Shown in pieces: positions 28,235-38,458 of a stretch of 64,000 nucleotides of DNA. The stretch covers positions 5,219,257 through 5,283,256 of the forward strand of contig NZ_CP042913.1 of assembly GCF_008065115.1 (NCBI RefSeq), written 5' to 3'. The notes under the pieces are model-generated. The model was given only the letters and a program-made list of their open reading frames with translations. It searched no databases and was not told the origin of the DNA. Positions within the stretch are counted from its first letter, which is position 1. Each line of letters begins with the position of its first letter. The position numbers and the translations under genes were made by a program. This DNA is from Bythopirellula goksoeyrii. GTDB taxonomy: Bacteria > Planctomycetota > Planctomycetia > Pirellulales > Lacipirellulaceae.

Positions 28235-30844
28235 TCACTTGTCGACATTCTCAAGAAGTTTTTCCAATCGCCAGCGAGCCTGACCCAACACCGGATGAGC
28301 CGTTTCGTTTTCTCCCAATTCCACACTCCGACGATAGGCTGCAATCGCCGCTTCTTGGTTGCCTTCGATTTCTCGGCGTTGTGCTACGTAGAACCACGGG
28401 AAACAGGCGAGTCGTTCATCGTCGGCGGTGTGATCCGTGTACTCTTTCTCGGTGACCAAGTCGAGAAAATACGCGGCGGTCATCTCATCGGGATCTGCTT
28501 GTGAAAGATCATATTTCCCGTCGCTCTGGCGATATGTTGCGAGAGCCTTTTCAAAGTTCTCTTTCGCCTCGTTTTCCTTTCCCTGAGCAAGCAGACACCA
28601 GCCCAGGCTCTTGTAGACAAAAGGCCTCATTTCGCCCATGCCGAGTGCGGTTCGAAAAGCGTCCTCCGCAGCTTCCATCTGACCTGCAGTTTGTCGAAGC
28701 TCACCTAGAACAACCGCGTCCAATGCCCCTGGAGTAAGCTCACCATGAAAATTCATCGCGACATCCATGACTTCGTTCACGGCTTCTGCTGAGACGCGAC
28801 TGGCAAGACCCGCGCTCGCAGCGAAAAAACCATGCTGGAGCATTTGATCTCTGAGGCGGGCAGCTTCTCTTGATTGCTGAGCTTCAATTGCATCAAGCTT
28901 AAAAGCTAGTGAATCTCCCATGTCTTCAGATGAACTCAGTTGCTTGGAGCCGGCAAGCTCCAAGGATTCTTGATAGAGACTCAATGCTTCTTCCCTTCGG
29001 CCGACTGCGTGATAGATGTTGGCCAGATTACGCAATGAAGCGAGCGTGTCAGGGTGATCACTGCCCAGATGTGCTCGCCTTGTCGCGAGGGCATCTTCAT
29101 AGAGTTTGATGGCTTTTTGTTGCAAACCCGAGGCACGGTATGCGGAGGCCAACCCGTCTAAAGTTGCCAATGTATCGGCATGGTTGGAGCCCAGTTCTTG
29201 GCGTCGTATGTCGTAGGCGCGCGCAAGCGATTTGATCGAGCTAGTCGAGAGTCCCAGGCTCGTTCGAGACCTGCCTATGGCGTCCAAAAGGGCGGCCTGT
29301 GTGAGAGGCTCATCTGCCAGGTCCTCTTCCAGTTGTTCTTCACCATGATCAAGAACCTCGGCCACCGTTATTTCAGAACCTTCCCGAAGAGGATGGGGAC
29401 TTTGGAAGGTGCTGACTAAGAAATCTGTCACTTTCTCCGCTTGGCGGCGAGAACGTGCTTCTTCAGCGCGGGCTTGCTCAGCTTCTTCTTGGCCTCGAAT
29501 CGCTTCTTGGCGGGCCAATTCGCCCGCATCACGTTCCGCGATGGCCGAGCGTTCTGCCCGGACTGCCCGCACCGCCTGCCAAATACTTACGGCAGTCCCG
29601 CAAACAAGCGCCATAGCAACCAGCGATGCCGCCAAGAGAGGCTTCCGATAACGGCGGGCAAATTTACGAAAACGATAACTTGCCGAGGGAGGACAGGCGT
29701 GTACTGGCTCGTCGTGCATGAATCGCTGCACATCGCGCGCTAAGGCGTTTGCCGTTTCATACCGCCGTTTGCGATCCTTATCCAGGCATTTCATCACAAT
29801 CCAATCCAAGTCACCTCTTACCAGCTTCGACAGTTTTGCGGGTTCCGTATTGCGCAAAGCAGCAATCGACGGAAGTTGATCTCCGGACTGGCTGAGTCGT
29901 GTACTGGGTTTTGGGGGTTCTTCTTCACACAGTATGCGCCGCAACTCGGTCGCTGCGATCCCCTGGAGCCGCTTCTTGTTGAACGGAGTTGTGCCGGTGA
30001 GAAGCTCGTAAAGCAAGACACCTAAGGAGTAGATGTCGCTGCGAGTGTCAATGTCCTGGCCACTCATGTCTGCCTGTTCTGGGCTCATGTAGAGTGGTGT
30101 GCCAAGCATCTGAGCGAACCGTGTATAGAGAGTTTGATCCGTGAGCTTCTGACTGAGTGCTTTAGCCACTCCAAAGTCGATGACTTTTACCAGTGGCTGA
30201 CCATCGTGCAAGGTGACCAAGATGTTCGAGGGTTTCACATCTCGATGAATGATGCCTTTCTGGTGGGCATGTTGAATGGCCATGCATACCGAGAGGAACA
30301 AATCCAACCGCTCGCGCGAGGAGAGCAAGTGCTGGTCGCAGTAGGTTGTAATGGGAACTCCTCGAACCAACTCCATGACGAAGTACGGACGAGTCGCGGC
30401 GGTCGCTCCTGCATCGAAGACTTTGGCGATGTTGGGATGGTCCATCAGTGCCAATGCCTGGCGTTCCGCTTCAAATCGGGCAATCACTTCCCGCGAGTCC
30501 ATGCCCGGCTTGATAATCTTCAGAGCTACCTTGCGCCGGACCGGTTGTTCCTGTATCGCGAGAAACACCAACCCGAATCCCCCTTCGCCAATTTGTTCCA
30601 TGAGCTTGTAGGGGCCAACTTGTGCTCCAGGCCGCTCTGCGATCGGGCTCAAGGTTGCTGTTTCTCCCAAGTTGAGCGCGGGTTCGGCCATGAAGTCGCC
30701 CGCCCCACGAGCTGCATTCAGCAAGCGAACCACCTCTTCTCTCAGCGAAGAGTCTCCCTGGCATTCTTCATCAACGTATGCCTCACGATCGGTCGGATCG
30801 TCGATCTCTATTGCCTGCAGGAACACCGACTTTGCATTGCTCAT
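28235..30844 (-). CDS. Hanks-type serine/threonine protein kinase with membrane helix and TPR region
   Basis: The 869-aa product has an N-terminal planctomycete leader (residues 1-75) and a kinase domain from about 78. The kinase has GEGGFG (86-91), VALKIIK (Lys109), HRDVKPSNIL (catalytic loop), DFGVAK and APE-equivalent MSPEQAD. A membrane helix lies near KPLLAASLVAMALVCGTAVSIW, after which a basic coiled-coil stretch and TPR-like repeats (HADTLATLDGLASAYR and HPDTLASLRNLANIYH) face the other side. Active-site residues look intact. The ECF sigma gene 41 bp upstream is a common planctomycete partner, so the pair may form a signalling unit. Confidence 0.95.
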   Translation of the reverse strand: MSNAKSVFLQAIEIDDPTDREAYVDEECQGDSSLREEVVRLLNAARGAGDFMAEPALNLGETATLSPIAERPGAQVGPYKLMEQIGEGGFGLVFLAIQEQPVRRKVALKIIKPGMDSREVIARFEAERQALALMDHPNIAKVFDAGATAATRPYFVMELVRGVPITTYCDQHLLSSRERLDLFLSVCMAIQHAHQKGIIHRDVKPSNILVTLHDGQPLVKVIDFGVAKALSQKLTDQTLYTRFAQMLGTPLYMSPEQADMSGQDIDTRSDIYSLGVLLYELLTGTTPFNKKRLQGIAATELRRILCEEEPPKPSTRLSQSGDQLPSIAALRNTEPAKLSKLVRGDLDWIVMKCLDKDRKRRYETANALARDVQRFMHDEPVHACPPSASYRFRKFARRYRKPLLAASLVAMALVCGTAVSIWQAVRAVRAERSAIAERDAGELARQEAIRGQEEAEQARAEEARSRRQAEKVTDFLVSTFQSPHPLREGSEITVAEVLDHGEEQLEEDLADEPLTQAALLDAIGRSRTSLGLSTSSIKSLARAYDIRRQELGSNHADTLATLDGLASAYRASGLQQKAIKLYEDALATRRAHLGSDHPDTLASLRNLANIYHAVGRREEALSLYQESLELAGSKQLSSSEDMGDSLAFKLDAIEAQQSREAARLRDQMLQHGFFAASAGLASRVSAEAVNEVMDVAMNFHGELTPGALDAVVLGELRQTAGQMEAAEDAFRTALGMGEMRPFVYKSLGWCLLAQGKENEAKENFEKALATYRQSDGKYDLSQADPDEMTAAYFLDLVTEKEYTDHTADDERLACFPWFYVAQRREIEGNQEAAIAAYRRSVELGENETAHPVLGQARWRLEKLLENVDK

Positions 30845-30885
30845 ACCGATTCACTTTGATCTAAAATTCCGATCGGCCTTGTGGC

Positions 30886-31452
30886 TTAAGGGTCGAGATG
30901 GTCGAACAACCATGCCCGTGCATAGGCCCAATTGCGATAGGCGGTTCTTTCCGAGATGTCCATCATTTCTGCTGTCTCTGCGAACGACAGCCCCAGAAAG
31001 TAGCGCAGCTTAACGACTTCGGCTGCCTGACCATCGACGAGTTCTAGATCGCCAAGTGCTTCGTGAATGGCAAGCACATCATCGTTGGATATTAAGGCAA
31101 TATTTCCGCCGTGAGAATCATCTAATTCGACCTTCTTACGGTCTCCCCCATGACGAAACCGCCCCTTGCGGCGAGCCTTTTCTACAAGAATGCGCCGCAT
31201 TGATTCTGCCGCCGCAGAAAAGAAATGACCCCGACCATCCCATTCTTGAGGTTCATCGGGATTGGAGCCAATCAGCCGCAAGTAAGCCTCATGCACTAAG
31301 GCGGTCGCTTCGAGAGTCTGGCCGGGTTTTTCGTGAGCCAGTTTCGCGGCGGCCAGCTTTCTTAGCTCTTCATACACCAGCGGCAAGAGCTTCTCCGCGG
31401 CACCCGAGGTGCCTGAGCAGGCATCCGCCAAAATTCGAGAAGCATCCGTCAT
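30886..31452 (-). CDS. ECF-type RNA polymerase sigma factor (planctomycete TIGR02999-like)
   Basis: ATG 31452 gives MTDASRILADACSGTSGAAEKLLPLVYEELRKL, the usual start of this group. An upstream start at 31485 would overlap the neighbouring stop at 31475, which argues against it. The 188-aa product has region 2 (TLEATALVHEAYLRLIG, HFFSAAAESMRRILVEKARR) and region 4 with a helix-turn-helix (VVKLRYFLGLSFAETAEMMDISERTAYRNWAYARAWL). ECF sigmas direct polymerase to a stress regulon. The downstream kinase gene likely modulates it; no anti-sigma gene is adjacent. Confidence 0.93.
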   Translation of the reverse strand: MTDASRILADACSGTSGAAEKLLPLVYEELRKLAAAKLAHEKPGQTLEATALVHEAYLRLIGSNPDEPQEWDGRGHFFSAAAESMRRILVEKARRKGRFRHGGDRKKVELDDSHGGNIALISNDDVLAIHEALGDLELVDGQAAEVVKLRYFLGLSFAETAEMMDISERTAYRNWAYARAWLFDHLDP

Positions 31453-31474
31453 AGGCCCAGACTTGTTGTCATAA

Positions 31475-32422
31475 TCAGCAGGCAATTCTAGGCCGTTCTC
31501 CTAGGGATCGTCTCCCAAAGGCGAACAAGCCCAGCAAAGCCAGACTTAGCGTCGTTGGTTCAGGAATGATCGAAGTGTCGCGCAAAATCACATTATCAAT
31601 CACGCCCCATTGGAATGAACGCGAACCACTCACGGAACTGAAAGGATCCGCGTAGCCTACATAGAGTGGACCGGTAATTTCTCCCACGATGGGTTCGGAG
31701 AAAAAAAGCACATCGTTGAACAACACATCCATCTTCGTGCCGTCGTAGACAAGTTTCACCGTGATCCAGTCGTTCAAGGGAGCACTGTTGGGGATCCCGG
31801 GATCAGGAGTGAAGGCTGTGTTAAACAGCTCAGGAGCCTCAGGATCAAAGGTTTCTCCGAGGTCAGAAAGAACAGTAGAGTCTTGGTACAAGGCAACATC
31901 TTCTTGAAGAAACCCATTGTCGGTTGCCAGCCATCCCCACACGCCATCACCGAGCGTGTTACGTTTGGCATAGCTCAAAGCCTCCGTAGTAGACCTTCCC
32001 ACTCCCCACACCACAGTTTCCGTTGCATTATTTTGCGCTAGGGCCTCGCCCCCTGTGGAGAGAAAAACGTCAAACTGCAATTCGAAACTCACAAGATCGA
32101 AGGCATCTTTACTCAAAAGCCCGACTGCCGAGGCCATTCCAGATCGAAGGTTGGCTTGAAAATAGGCACCGGTCTGAGCAGGCCCTGAGAGGAGGTCACT
32201 GCTCGGGGCTTCAGGAATGCCAAAGGCCGTTGGTGCAATAACAAAACGATAGTCCACGACATCCAGATTCGTATCCGGCGAATCTGCCACCAGATCCCAT
32301 TGCGTCGAGAGTGAAGCGTAGTCGCTGAAACTCTCCGAAAATACAATCTTGGAAACCGCCCCCAGAGTTTCGCTGGCTAGGAGCGAAGAGGCGAAAAGAA
32401 CGAAAACGAATCGGCACATCAT
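31475..32422 (-). CDS. Secreted PEP-CTERM protein
   Basis: ATG 32422 follows AAGGAG at 8 bases and starts MMCRFVFVLFASSLLASETLGA, a signal peptide. The 315-aa product looks like a jelly-roll sandwich (SFELQFDVFLS, WITVKLVYDGTKMDVLFND, QWGVIDNVILRDTS), of the kind found in concanavalin-like PEP-CTERM proteins. The tail IPEPTTLSLALLGLFAFGRRS is a full PEP-CTERM signal. The protein should be exported and processed by an exosortase encoded elsewhere. It lies 22 bp upstream of the ECF sigma gene and may share its mRNA. No ligand can be named. Confidence 0.88.
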   Translation of the reverse strand: MMCRFVFVLFASSLLASETLGAVSKIVFSESFSDYASLSTQWDLVADSPDTNLDVVDYRFVIAPTAFGIPEAPSSDLLSGPAQTGAYFQANLRSGMASAVGLLSKDAFDLVSFELQFDVFLSTGGEALAQNNATETVVWGVGRSTTEALSYAKRNTLGDGVWGWLATDNGFLQEDVALYQDSTVLSDLGETFDPEAPELFNTAFTPDPGIPNSAPLNDWITVKLVYDGTKMDVLFNDVLFFSEPIVGEITGPLYVGYADPFSSVSGSRSFQWGVIDNVILRDTSIIPEPTTLSLALLGLFAFGRRSLGERPRIAC

Positions 32423-32925
32423 GAGAACTTCTCCTTCTGCAAAGTGACCTTTAGCGGGAGAATCAACACGCCATGACAAATAGGCTGGGATCAGTCTCAG
32501 AAGCACGGTGAAATCATCAGGTTGCAGCTGAGCTGCAAGAGCCCTGCGCCTATGGCATATTCTCCCTTTTAAGCTTCTGGAAAACAATGCGCCAATTGGT
32601 TGATTTCACTGCCAGGGAATCTAGTTTTTTTCGTATTTCGCTTCCCTTTCTCTGAGAACTAGAGCAGAAAAAGAGGCAACAAGAAGGACACACACGATTT
32701 AGTGCTCCGCCAAGGTCCACTCATTCCTGTCGCAAGTGTAGACGAAATAACAGGTTCAAGGCTCGCATGGTGCTTTGCTCCGATCGAAAACTTGAAGTCT
32801 TTTCCTTCTCTTCCTTTATGCTGTCTCTATGAGAGCAGTATGTAGTCTATCGCTTCAAGAGGAAGTCCTGCCGGGCGTTGCCCGGGGGCTAGGGGGGTGA
32901 GAGAATGAGTACCGCGTGGCAGGGA
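32423..32925. other. Intergenic region with a perfect 17-bp palindrome
   Basis: No gene is seen. TTGCAGCT-G-AGCTGCAA (32522-32538) is a perfect dyad about 100 bp upstream of the PEP-CTERM gene at 32422 and could be an operator. Another hairpin, CCGGGC (32871-32876) with GCCCGG (32880-32885), lies near the end of thpR. The middle is AT-rich with T-runs near 32628. Confidence 0.5.
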
Positions 32926-33498
32926 TTAGCCGCCTAGGCGCGTATGGGAGAGGGGAACGTAAGTCGCGCCGGAGCGTGCCAGCCGGCTGGCGTAGACGGT
33001 TACTTCGTCGACGGCCATTTGTCCACGGGGGAGGTCGGATAGGTGGTCTAGTTCCTCAGTCAGAGACGACTGGGGAGGTCCTGATGAACTGACTCTGCCC
33101 AAAGTGAGATGCGGGACATATTTGCGGAGTTCGCCGCGAAAGCCGAGGTCTTCTAGGCTCTGTTGAATGGTCGATTGCAACTCGCAGAATTCGTCGGCAC
33201 CTTCACCGATTCCCAGCCAGAGCGTGCGTGGACGGTCCACCTTCGGAAAGGCACCCACGCCACTTGCCGAGATAGAAAAAGGTTCTAAGCGGCTCACAAC
33301 CTTCTTGACTCGGCGGCAGACTTCGGCGATCTCCTCGTCGGTGAGATCTCCCAGGAACTGCAAAGTCCAATGCAAATTTTCCGGCTCGACCCACTTCACA
33401 TTCTGCGCCAGCGGCCTAAGCCGACCGATGGCCTGCTGGGCATGGGCATGAATGCCGTCGGCGGCCTCCACGGCGATGAATGTGCGCGTTTTTGCCAT
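32926..33498 (-). CDS. thpR: RNA 2',3'-cyclic phosphodiesterase (2H family)
   Basis: ATG 33498 gives MAKTRTFIAVEAADG, the usual start; the upstream extension to 33639 is Ala/Lys/Pro-rich and overlaps clpC. The 190-aa product has two HxTx motifs: HWTLQFLG (about 43-50) and HLTLGRV (about 125-131), which form the 2H active site. The enzyme opens 2',3'-cyclic phosphates and can ligate or process RNA ends. It lies 28 bp downstream of clpC on the same strand, so it may be read from clpC transcripts. Confidence 0.92.
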   Translation of the reverse strand: MAKTRTFIAVEAADGIHAHAQQAIGRLRPLAQNVKWVEPENLHWTLQFLGDLTDEEIAEVCRRVKKVVSRLEPFSISASGVGAFPKVDRPRTLWLGIGEGADEFCELQSTIQQSLEDLGFRGELRKYVPHLTLGRVSSSGPPQSSLTEELDHLSDLPRGQMAVDEVTVYASRLARSGATYVPLSHTRLGG

Positions 33499-33526
33499 GG
33501 TCAGGGGCGGGGGCGCTCCGGCTCGT

Positions 33527-36082
33527 TTAGCCTTCGCCGCTCTCGTCGTCGTCGCCACTGTCGGCGATGGCACCCACGGGCTCTGGCTCCGCTTCGCTTT
33601 CGAGTCTGCCTTCAAAGGCCAATTGCTTTTTGTCGGCAACCTTCTTCACGCTCACGCGGATGACGTCTTTGCCATTGAACTCGCCCTTCAATAGCTCTTC
33701 AGCCAGCGGATCTTCGACAAACGACTCGATCGCACGACGCAAAGGACGAGCACCGTAGTCGGTGTTCGAACCCTTCTTGACCAAGAATTCTTTTGCTTCG
33801 TCGGAGAGTTCGAGGGCAAGTCCACGTTCCTTGAGTCGGCCGCGAATCTTACTGAGTTCCAAATCTACCACTTCCTTGAGATCCTTCTGCGTCAGATGAC
33901 GGAAGACGATGATATCGTTCACGCGATTGATGAATTCCGGACGGAAAACCTTTTCGATTTCCTCCACGACGCGTTTCTTCATGCTGTCGTAGGACGCATC
34001 TTCGTCGGGCTTCTGGAATCCGAAGGCGGATTCGTTCTTGATTGCGTCGGCACCCGCGTTGGTGGTCATGATCAAGATCACGTTGCGGAAATCGACATTG
34101 CGACCAAAGCTGTCGGTCAGGCGACCTTCTTCCATCAGCTGCAAGAGCATGTTGAAAACTTCCGGATGAGCCTTCTCGATTTCATCCAAGAGAACCACAG
34201 CGTAAGGACGGCGGCGAATCTGCTCAGTGAGCTGGCCACCTTCTTCATATCCGACGTAACCTGGAGGGGCACCGATCAGGCGACTGATGTTGTGCTTCTC
34301 CATGTATTCACTCATGTCGATCTGGATGAGGGCATCCTGATCGCCAAACATGAACTCGGCCAAGGCTTTAGCGAGTAAGGTTTTACCAACACCTGTTGGT
34401 CCGGCAAACACAAAGCAACCGGTCGGTCGTTTGGGATCCTGCAGCCCACTGCGACTACGTCGCACGGCCTTGGCGATTGCTTTGATCGCTTCGTCTTGGC
34501 TGATGACACTCTTGTGGAGTTCATCTTCCATCTTCATGAGGCGAAGTGTGTCTTCGGTCGTCATCCGAGTGAGCGGGATGCCCGTCATCTTTGATACTAC
34601 TTCGGCAATGACTTCTTCGTCGACTACGCCACCATTCTCGCGAGACTTTTCACGCCAGTCTTTGGTGATCTGCTGCTTCTTCTTCTTGAGCTTGTCCGCC
34701 TGATCGCGGAGGGCAGCAGCCTTCTCAAAATCTTGATTGGCAACCGCTTCCTCTTTCTCGCGATTGAGTTGCTCAACGTCGTCGTCGATCTCTTTCAAAT
34801 TGGGCGGCTTGCTCATGGTCTTAAGCCGGACACGGGCGCCCGCCTCGTCGATCACATCGATCGCCTTATCAGGTAGGCAGCGACCCGTGATGTAGCGATC
34901 GGAGTATTCCACGGCAGCCTTGATGGCGTCGTCGGTGATCTGCACACGATGATGCTCTTCATAGCGATCTCGCAAGCCTTCGAGGATTTTGACTGTGTCT
35001 TCGGGGCTACTTGGGTCGACGAGTACTTCCTGGAACCGACGAGCCAGCGCCGAATCCTTTTCAATGTATTTCCGGTATTCATCTAGCGTGGTGGCACCAA
35101 TGCATTGGATCTCGCCACGAGCAAGGGCAGGCTTGAGCACGTTCGAGGCATCGATGGCACCTTCAGCACCGCCGGCACCGACGAGGGTATGCAGCTCGTC
35201 GATGAATAGAATCGTGTTCTTGGCACGACGGACTTCGTTCATTACCGCTTTGATGCGTTCTTCGAATTGACCGCGGTACTTCGTGCCTGCGACCATCATT
35301 GCCAGGTCCAGCACGACGATCCGGCGGTCGAGCAGGATTTCGGGCACATTGCCATCAACCACGCGCTGCGCGAAACCTTCGACGATGGCGGTTTTTCCCA
35401 CACCAGCCTCACCCAACAACACGGGGTTGTTCTTTGTACGGCGGCAAAGCACCTGAATGGCTCGTTCGATTTCCTTCTCGCGGCCGATCACGGGATCGAG
35501 TTTGCCTTGTCGGGCAAGTTCAGTCAGATCGCGGCCAAAGCTGTCCAAGGCAGGTGTCTTGCTCTTGCTGCTCTTGCGGCTTTCGCGTTCTTCTTCGCCA
35601 CCTTCGCCAACACGACCGCCACGGGGAGAGTCTTCCCCTTCGAGGCCATGACCAAGGAGGTTCAAAACTTCCTCGCGAACGTCTTCGAGCTTGAGACCCA
35701 AATTCATGAGCACTTGGGCGGCAACTCCTTCTTGCTCACGCAAGAGGCCCAGCAGGATGTGCTCGGTACCGACGTAGTTATGGTTCAGATGGCGGGCCTC
35801 TTCCATCGAGTATTCGATGACCTTCTTGGCACGCGGGGTCTGTGGCAATTTGCCCATCGTGACCATATCAGGACCACTCTGCACAAGCTTCTCTACTTCG
35901 AGGCGGATCTTGCGCAGGTCAACGTCCAGATTTTTCAGCACGTTAGCTGCGACGCCACTTCCCTCTTTGATCAAACCCAGGAGGATATGCTCAGTGCCAA
36001 TGTATTCGTGATTGAAGCGTTGGGCCTCTTGGTTGGCCAACTGCATCACTTTGCGGGCGCGGTCGGTGAAACGTTCGTACAT
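33527..36082 (-). CDS. clpC: ATP-dependent Clp protease ATP-binding subunit ClpC
   Basis: The 851-aa product has two N-terminal Clp repeat blocks ([19 protein letters not shown] to [14 protein letters not shown] and [28 protein letters not shown]) and a first AAA module ([17 protein letters not shown]). It continues with a UVR-like linker ([31 protein letters not shown]) and a second module ([20 protein letters not shown], then [10 protein letters not shown]). The length and UVR linker mark ClpC rather than ClpA or ClpB. With ClpP it unfolds and degrades proteins; ClpP is not here. Neighbours are thpR and a TPR membrane protein. Confidence 0.97.
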   Translation of the reverse strand: MYERFTDRARKVMQLANQEAQRFNHEYIGTEHILLGLIKEGSGVAANVLKNLDVDLRKIRLEVEKLVQSGPDMVTMGKLPQTPRAKKVIEYSMEEARHLNHNYVGTEHILLGLLREQEGVAAQVLMNLGLKLEDVREEVLNLLGHGLEGEDSPRGGRVGEGGEEERESRKSSKSKTPALDSFGRDLTELARQGKLDPVIGREKEIERAIQVLCRRTKNNPVLLGEAGVGKTAIVEGFAQRVVDGNVPEILLDRRIVVLDLAMMVAGTKYRGQFEERIKAVMNEVRRAKNTILFIDELHTLVGAGGAEGAIDASNVLKPALARGEIQCIGATTLDEYRKYIEKDSALARRFQEVLVDPSSPEDTVKILEGLRDRYEEHHRVQITDDAIKAAVEYSDRYITGRCLPDKAIDVIDEAGARVRLKTMSKPPNLKEIDDDVEQLNREKEEAVANQDFEKAAALRDQADKLKKKKQQITKDWREKSRENGGVVDEEVIAEVVSKMTGIPLTRMTTEDTLRLMKMEDELHKSVISQDEAIKAIAKAVRRSRSGLQDPKRPTGCFVFAGPTGVGKTLLAKALAEFMFGDQDALIQIDMSEYMEKHNISRLIGAPPGYVGYEEGGQLTEQIRRRPYAVVLLDEIEKAHPEVFNMLLQLMEEGRLTDSFGRNVDFRNVILIMTTNAGADAIKNESAFGFQKPDEDASYDSMKKRVVEEIEKVFRPEFINRVNDIIVFRHLTQKDLKEVVDLELSKIRGRLKERGLALELSDEAKEFLVKKGSNTDYGARPLRRAIESFVEDPLAEELLKGEFNGKDVIRVSVKKVADKKQLAFEGRLESEAEPEPVGAIADSGDDDESGEG

Positions 36083-36143
36083 GGGTCTTCTCCCGGGGGA
36101 CTATTTTCCAAGCTGTCACTGGCACATTTACGCTAGTAGTGCT

Positions 36144-36881
36144 TTACGCTGCCAGGCGTCGGTTGGTTTCGTTGTTCGTTACTTGCTGATCTGCTGGGAC
36201 GTCAGCTGAGTGTTCGTTATTAGTTTCTTCGTTAGGTTTCTGATCTATTGGTATTGTCGTTGCGGCGGCAGTTTCCTGTTGCTCGATGAATTCTTGTCGC
36301 TCCGCGATTTCTAGTCGTTCTGCTGCGATCTCGTATTGCCACTCGTCAGCAGCTTCCAGCCGAGCAAGTTTGTCTAGTTGGCGAAGTGCTTCGCCGTGTC
36401 TTCCTTGTCGCCGCCACAGGGTGGCTAGCATCAAGCGCCCCTGCACGTCGCGGGCATCCTCTTTGAGCAGCTTCAAAAGCAGTTGCTCCGTGGCCACCCA
36501 ATCACCTGCGAGATACACTTGCTGGGCATCTCGAATCAATTGTTCACTCTTCTCCCTACTTAAGGCAACCGCCACTCCGGCAGTTGACTCTTCCTCAGAC
36601 GCATCGCTGGCAAGTTGCTGATTCCCACTACGTCGCAGTTCGACGCGGCTTCGCCACCACGAGAGCAACCAGACAAACGCCAAAATGATAGCGCCACCCA
36701 ATAACTGCCGCGGGGGTATCCACTCACGATAAACGCAAGTTGCCAGCAACAGTGTGTTGGCCAGTGCGGTAAATCCTACCGCCACAGCCAGTCCTACCCA
36801 AGACCCCCGATTCCACAGCTGGGGGAGTCCCGGGCAAAAACACGCTATCCTCGCTAGTTTTCGCGTTGGTACCATGAACAT
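36144..36881 (-). CDS. Membrane protein with TPR-like region
   Basis: The 245-aa product has two membrane helices (about residues 27-52 and 60-76) after the segment ARIACFCPGLPQLWNRGSW, and a soluble TPR-like part (EQLIRDAQQVYLAGDWVATEQLLLKLLKEDARDVQGRLMLATLWRRQGRHGEALRQLDKLARLEA). The C-terminal 40 residues are acidic, Asn/Gln-rich and disordered. ATGs at 36881 and 36875 are both possible. It is 61 bp upstream of clpC, possibly one operon. I know no function; a scaffold role is only a guess. Confidence 0.75.
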   Translation of the reverse strand: MFMVPTRKLARIACFCPGLPQLWNRGSWVGLAVAVGFTALANTLLLATCVYREWIPPRQLLGGAIILAFVWLLSWWRSRVELRRSGNQQLASDASEEESTAGVAVALSREKSEQLIRDAQQVYLAGDWVATEQLLLKLLKEDARDVQGRLMLATLWRRQGRHGEALRQLDKLARLEAADEWQYEIAAERLEIAERQEFIEQQETAAATTIPIDQKPNEETNNEHSADVPADQQVTNNETNRRLAA

Positions 36882-37205
36882 TTCCAATACCGCGCGGACT
36901 CCCCTTGCTACGCCCAGTGGGCACTAGAGCAGTCTCAAAAGTGTAGCCCGCAGCAGTTTCAAAGCAAGGCAACCTCAAGAGTGGTCACAATTTAGGACAA
37001 CTTCAGGTGTTTTGGTGGAACGGAATATAAGAGTAGCGAGCCGCAACCACGTAACGGGACATTTCGCTGGTGGGAAGATAACGATAATAGCGACAGGCGA
37101 CGAGGGCGGTTTACGGTATGTGGGGGCAGACTGGACATCTGGGCGAGACCTGCGAAGGGGCCATAATAGGGAATTGACCATTGCTAGCATCGGAATGCCC
37201 ATCAA
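36882..37205. other. Gap upstream of thiE, no firm gene
   Basis: A plus-strand frame from 37015 (GTG) runs to a stop at 37207-37209 that overlaps the thiE ATG. It would encode about 64 residues with an unremarkable composition and no ribosome site. I do not call it a gene. Otherwise the stretch holds the divergent starts of the TPR gene and thiE. Confidence 0.4.
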
Positions 37206-38246
37206 ATGAGCAACAATACTATCTACCGAGTTCTCGACGCCGCCGCCAATCGAGCCACCGAAGGGATGCGCGTGGTGGAAGATTATTGCCGCTTCGTGCT
37301 CGACGATGCCCGGCTTATGAAGCATGCGAAAGAGTTGCGGCACGACTTCGCAGCAGCCATCGCCACGCTGTCCCACGACGATCGCCATGCGCTTCGTGAA
37401 ACACAGCAAGACGTCGGCGTGGAAATTTCGACTCCCGCGGAGTCCACGCGCATCGATGCCTGGGATGTCTGCGTTGCCAGTTCCGAGCGAGTGAAACAAT
37501 CGCTCCGCAGCCTCGAAGAATTCAGCAAAACCGTCTCACCAGAAATCGGCACACGTTTCGAGACCCTCCGCTACCGCTGGTACACGCTTGAAAAATCCTT
37601 AACCACAACCCACACCAGCCGCTCACGGCTTAGCGGCGTCAACCTCTGCGTACTGATCGATGCCCGTGACTCCATCGAGGCATTCACAAAGTTAGTTCAG
37701 AAAATATTGGATGCCGGCGCGGACATGATCCAGCTCCGCGACAAGAGTTCAAGTGACCGAGAATTGGTCGAACGCGCATCCCTTCTTTGCAAACTGAAGG
37801 ATTCGCTGCCTTCCCCTCCCCTGATAATCATCAATGACCGGACCGACATCGCCGCCGCCACGAATGCCGACGGCGTTCACCTTGGCCAGGACGATTTGAA
37901 AGTCAAAGAGGCACGCGCGATTCTCGGTCCGCGCAAGCTGATCGGTGTTTCGACGCACAACATCGAACAGGCTCGCGCAGCAGTGCTCGACGGGGCAGAC
38001 TATATCGGCGTGGGACCAACGTTCCCATCGAAGACGAAATCGTTCGATGAATTCCCCGGAACAGATTTGCTCGCAGAGGTAGCAGCGGAGATTTCGCTTC
38101 CGTCGTTTGCAATTGGGGGGATCACGTTGAAGAATCTGCCTAAGGTACTTACAACGGGAATTCAATGCGTAGCGGTGAGCACTGCGGTAGTTAGTGCGGA
38201 CGATCCGGGGGCGGCCGTGCGGGCATTCAATGAGATGCTGCCATAA
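37206..38246 (+). CDS. thiE: ThiD2-ThiE fusion, thiamine phosphate synthase
   Basis: The 346-aa product is longer than ThiE alone (about 210). Residues 1-130 form a helical domain (RVLDAAANRATEGMRVVEDYCRFVLDD) that matches the N-terminal ThiD2 domain, and 146-346 are ThiE with QLRDKSS, IINDRTDIA, GVHLGQDDL, GVSTHN and GVGPTFPSKTK. ThiE couples HMP-pyrophosphate with thiazole phosphate to give thiamine phosphate; ThiD2 domains are reported to phosphorylate HMP-P. Thus one polypeptide may do two steps downstream of ThiC (24317). Confidence 0.92.
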   Translation: MSNNTIYRVLDAAANRATEGMRVVEDYCRFVLDDARLMKHAKELRHDFAAAIATLSHDDRHALRETQQDVGVEISTPAESTRIDAWDVCVASSERVKQSLRSLEEFSKTVSPEIGTRFETLRYRWYTLEKSLTTTHTSRSRLSGVNLCVLIDARDSIEAFTKLVQKILDAGADMIQLRDKSSSDRELVERASLLCKLKDSLPSPPLIIINDRTDIAAATNADGVHLGQDDLKVKEARAILGPRKLIGVSTHNIEQARAAVLDGADYIGVGPTFPSKTKSFDEFPGTDLLAEVAAEISLPSFAIGGITLKNLPKVLTTGIQCVAVSTAVVSADDPGAAVRAFNEMLP

Positions 38247-38249
38247 TGT

Positions 38250-38320
38250 CGCGACCGCTGGTCACGGGAATTTGAAAGACAGAGAAACTCTGCTTTCTTT
38301 CTCTGCGCCTCGGCGAACTC
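38250..38320. repeat. Dispersed repeat: CGACC/GGTC palindrome plus CTCTGCGCC block
   Basis: CGCGACC (38250-38256) with GGTCACG (38260-38266) forms a short palindrome around GCT. It is followed about 35 bases later by a CTCTGCGCCTCGGCGAACTC block (about 38301-38325). The same two modules recur near 49413-49480 (reversed), 50241-50305 and, for the second module, 61423-61507. It lies just after the thiE stop. Confidence 0.75.
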
Positions 38321-38458
38321 TGCGTTTTATTCATCCCCCTACCCTGCGCGCCGTGAACGCGATGCGGTATGATGGGACATCTCCGGGCGCTTACGCTTCC
38401 GGTCGCGTCTATGTTTCCATTCCGCAAACCGCATTCCCCATTCCGAATTTAGTTTCCC

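Noticed and set aside
37015-37209. Small plus-strand ORF overlapping the thiE ATG
   Set aside because: No ribosome site, unremarkable composition, and only the ATGA overlap speaks for it.
36975-37499. Minus-strand 174-residue frame over thiE
   Set aside because: It is a shadow of the conserved ThiD2-ThiE sequence on the plus strand.
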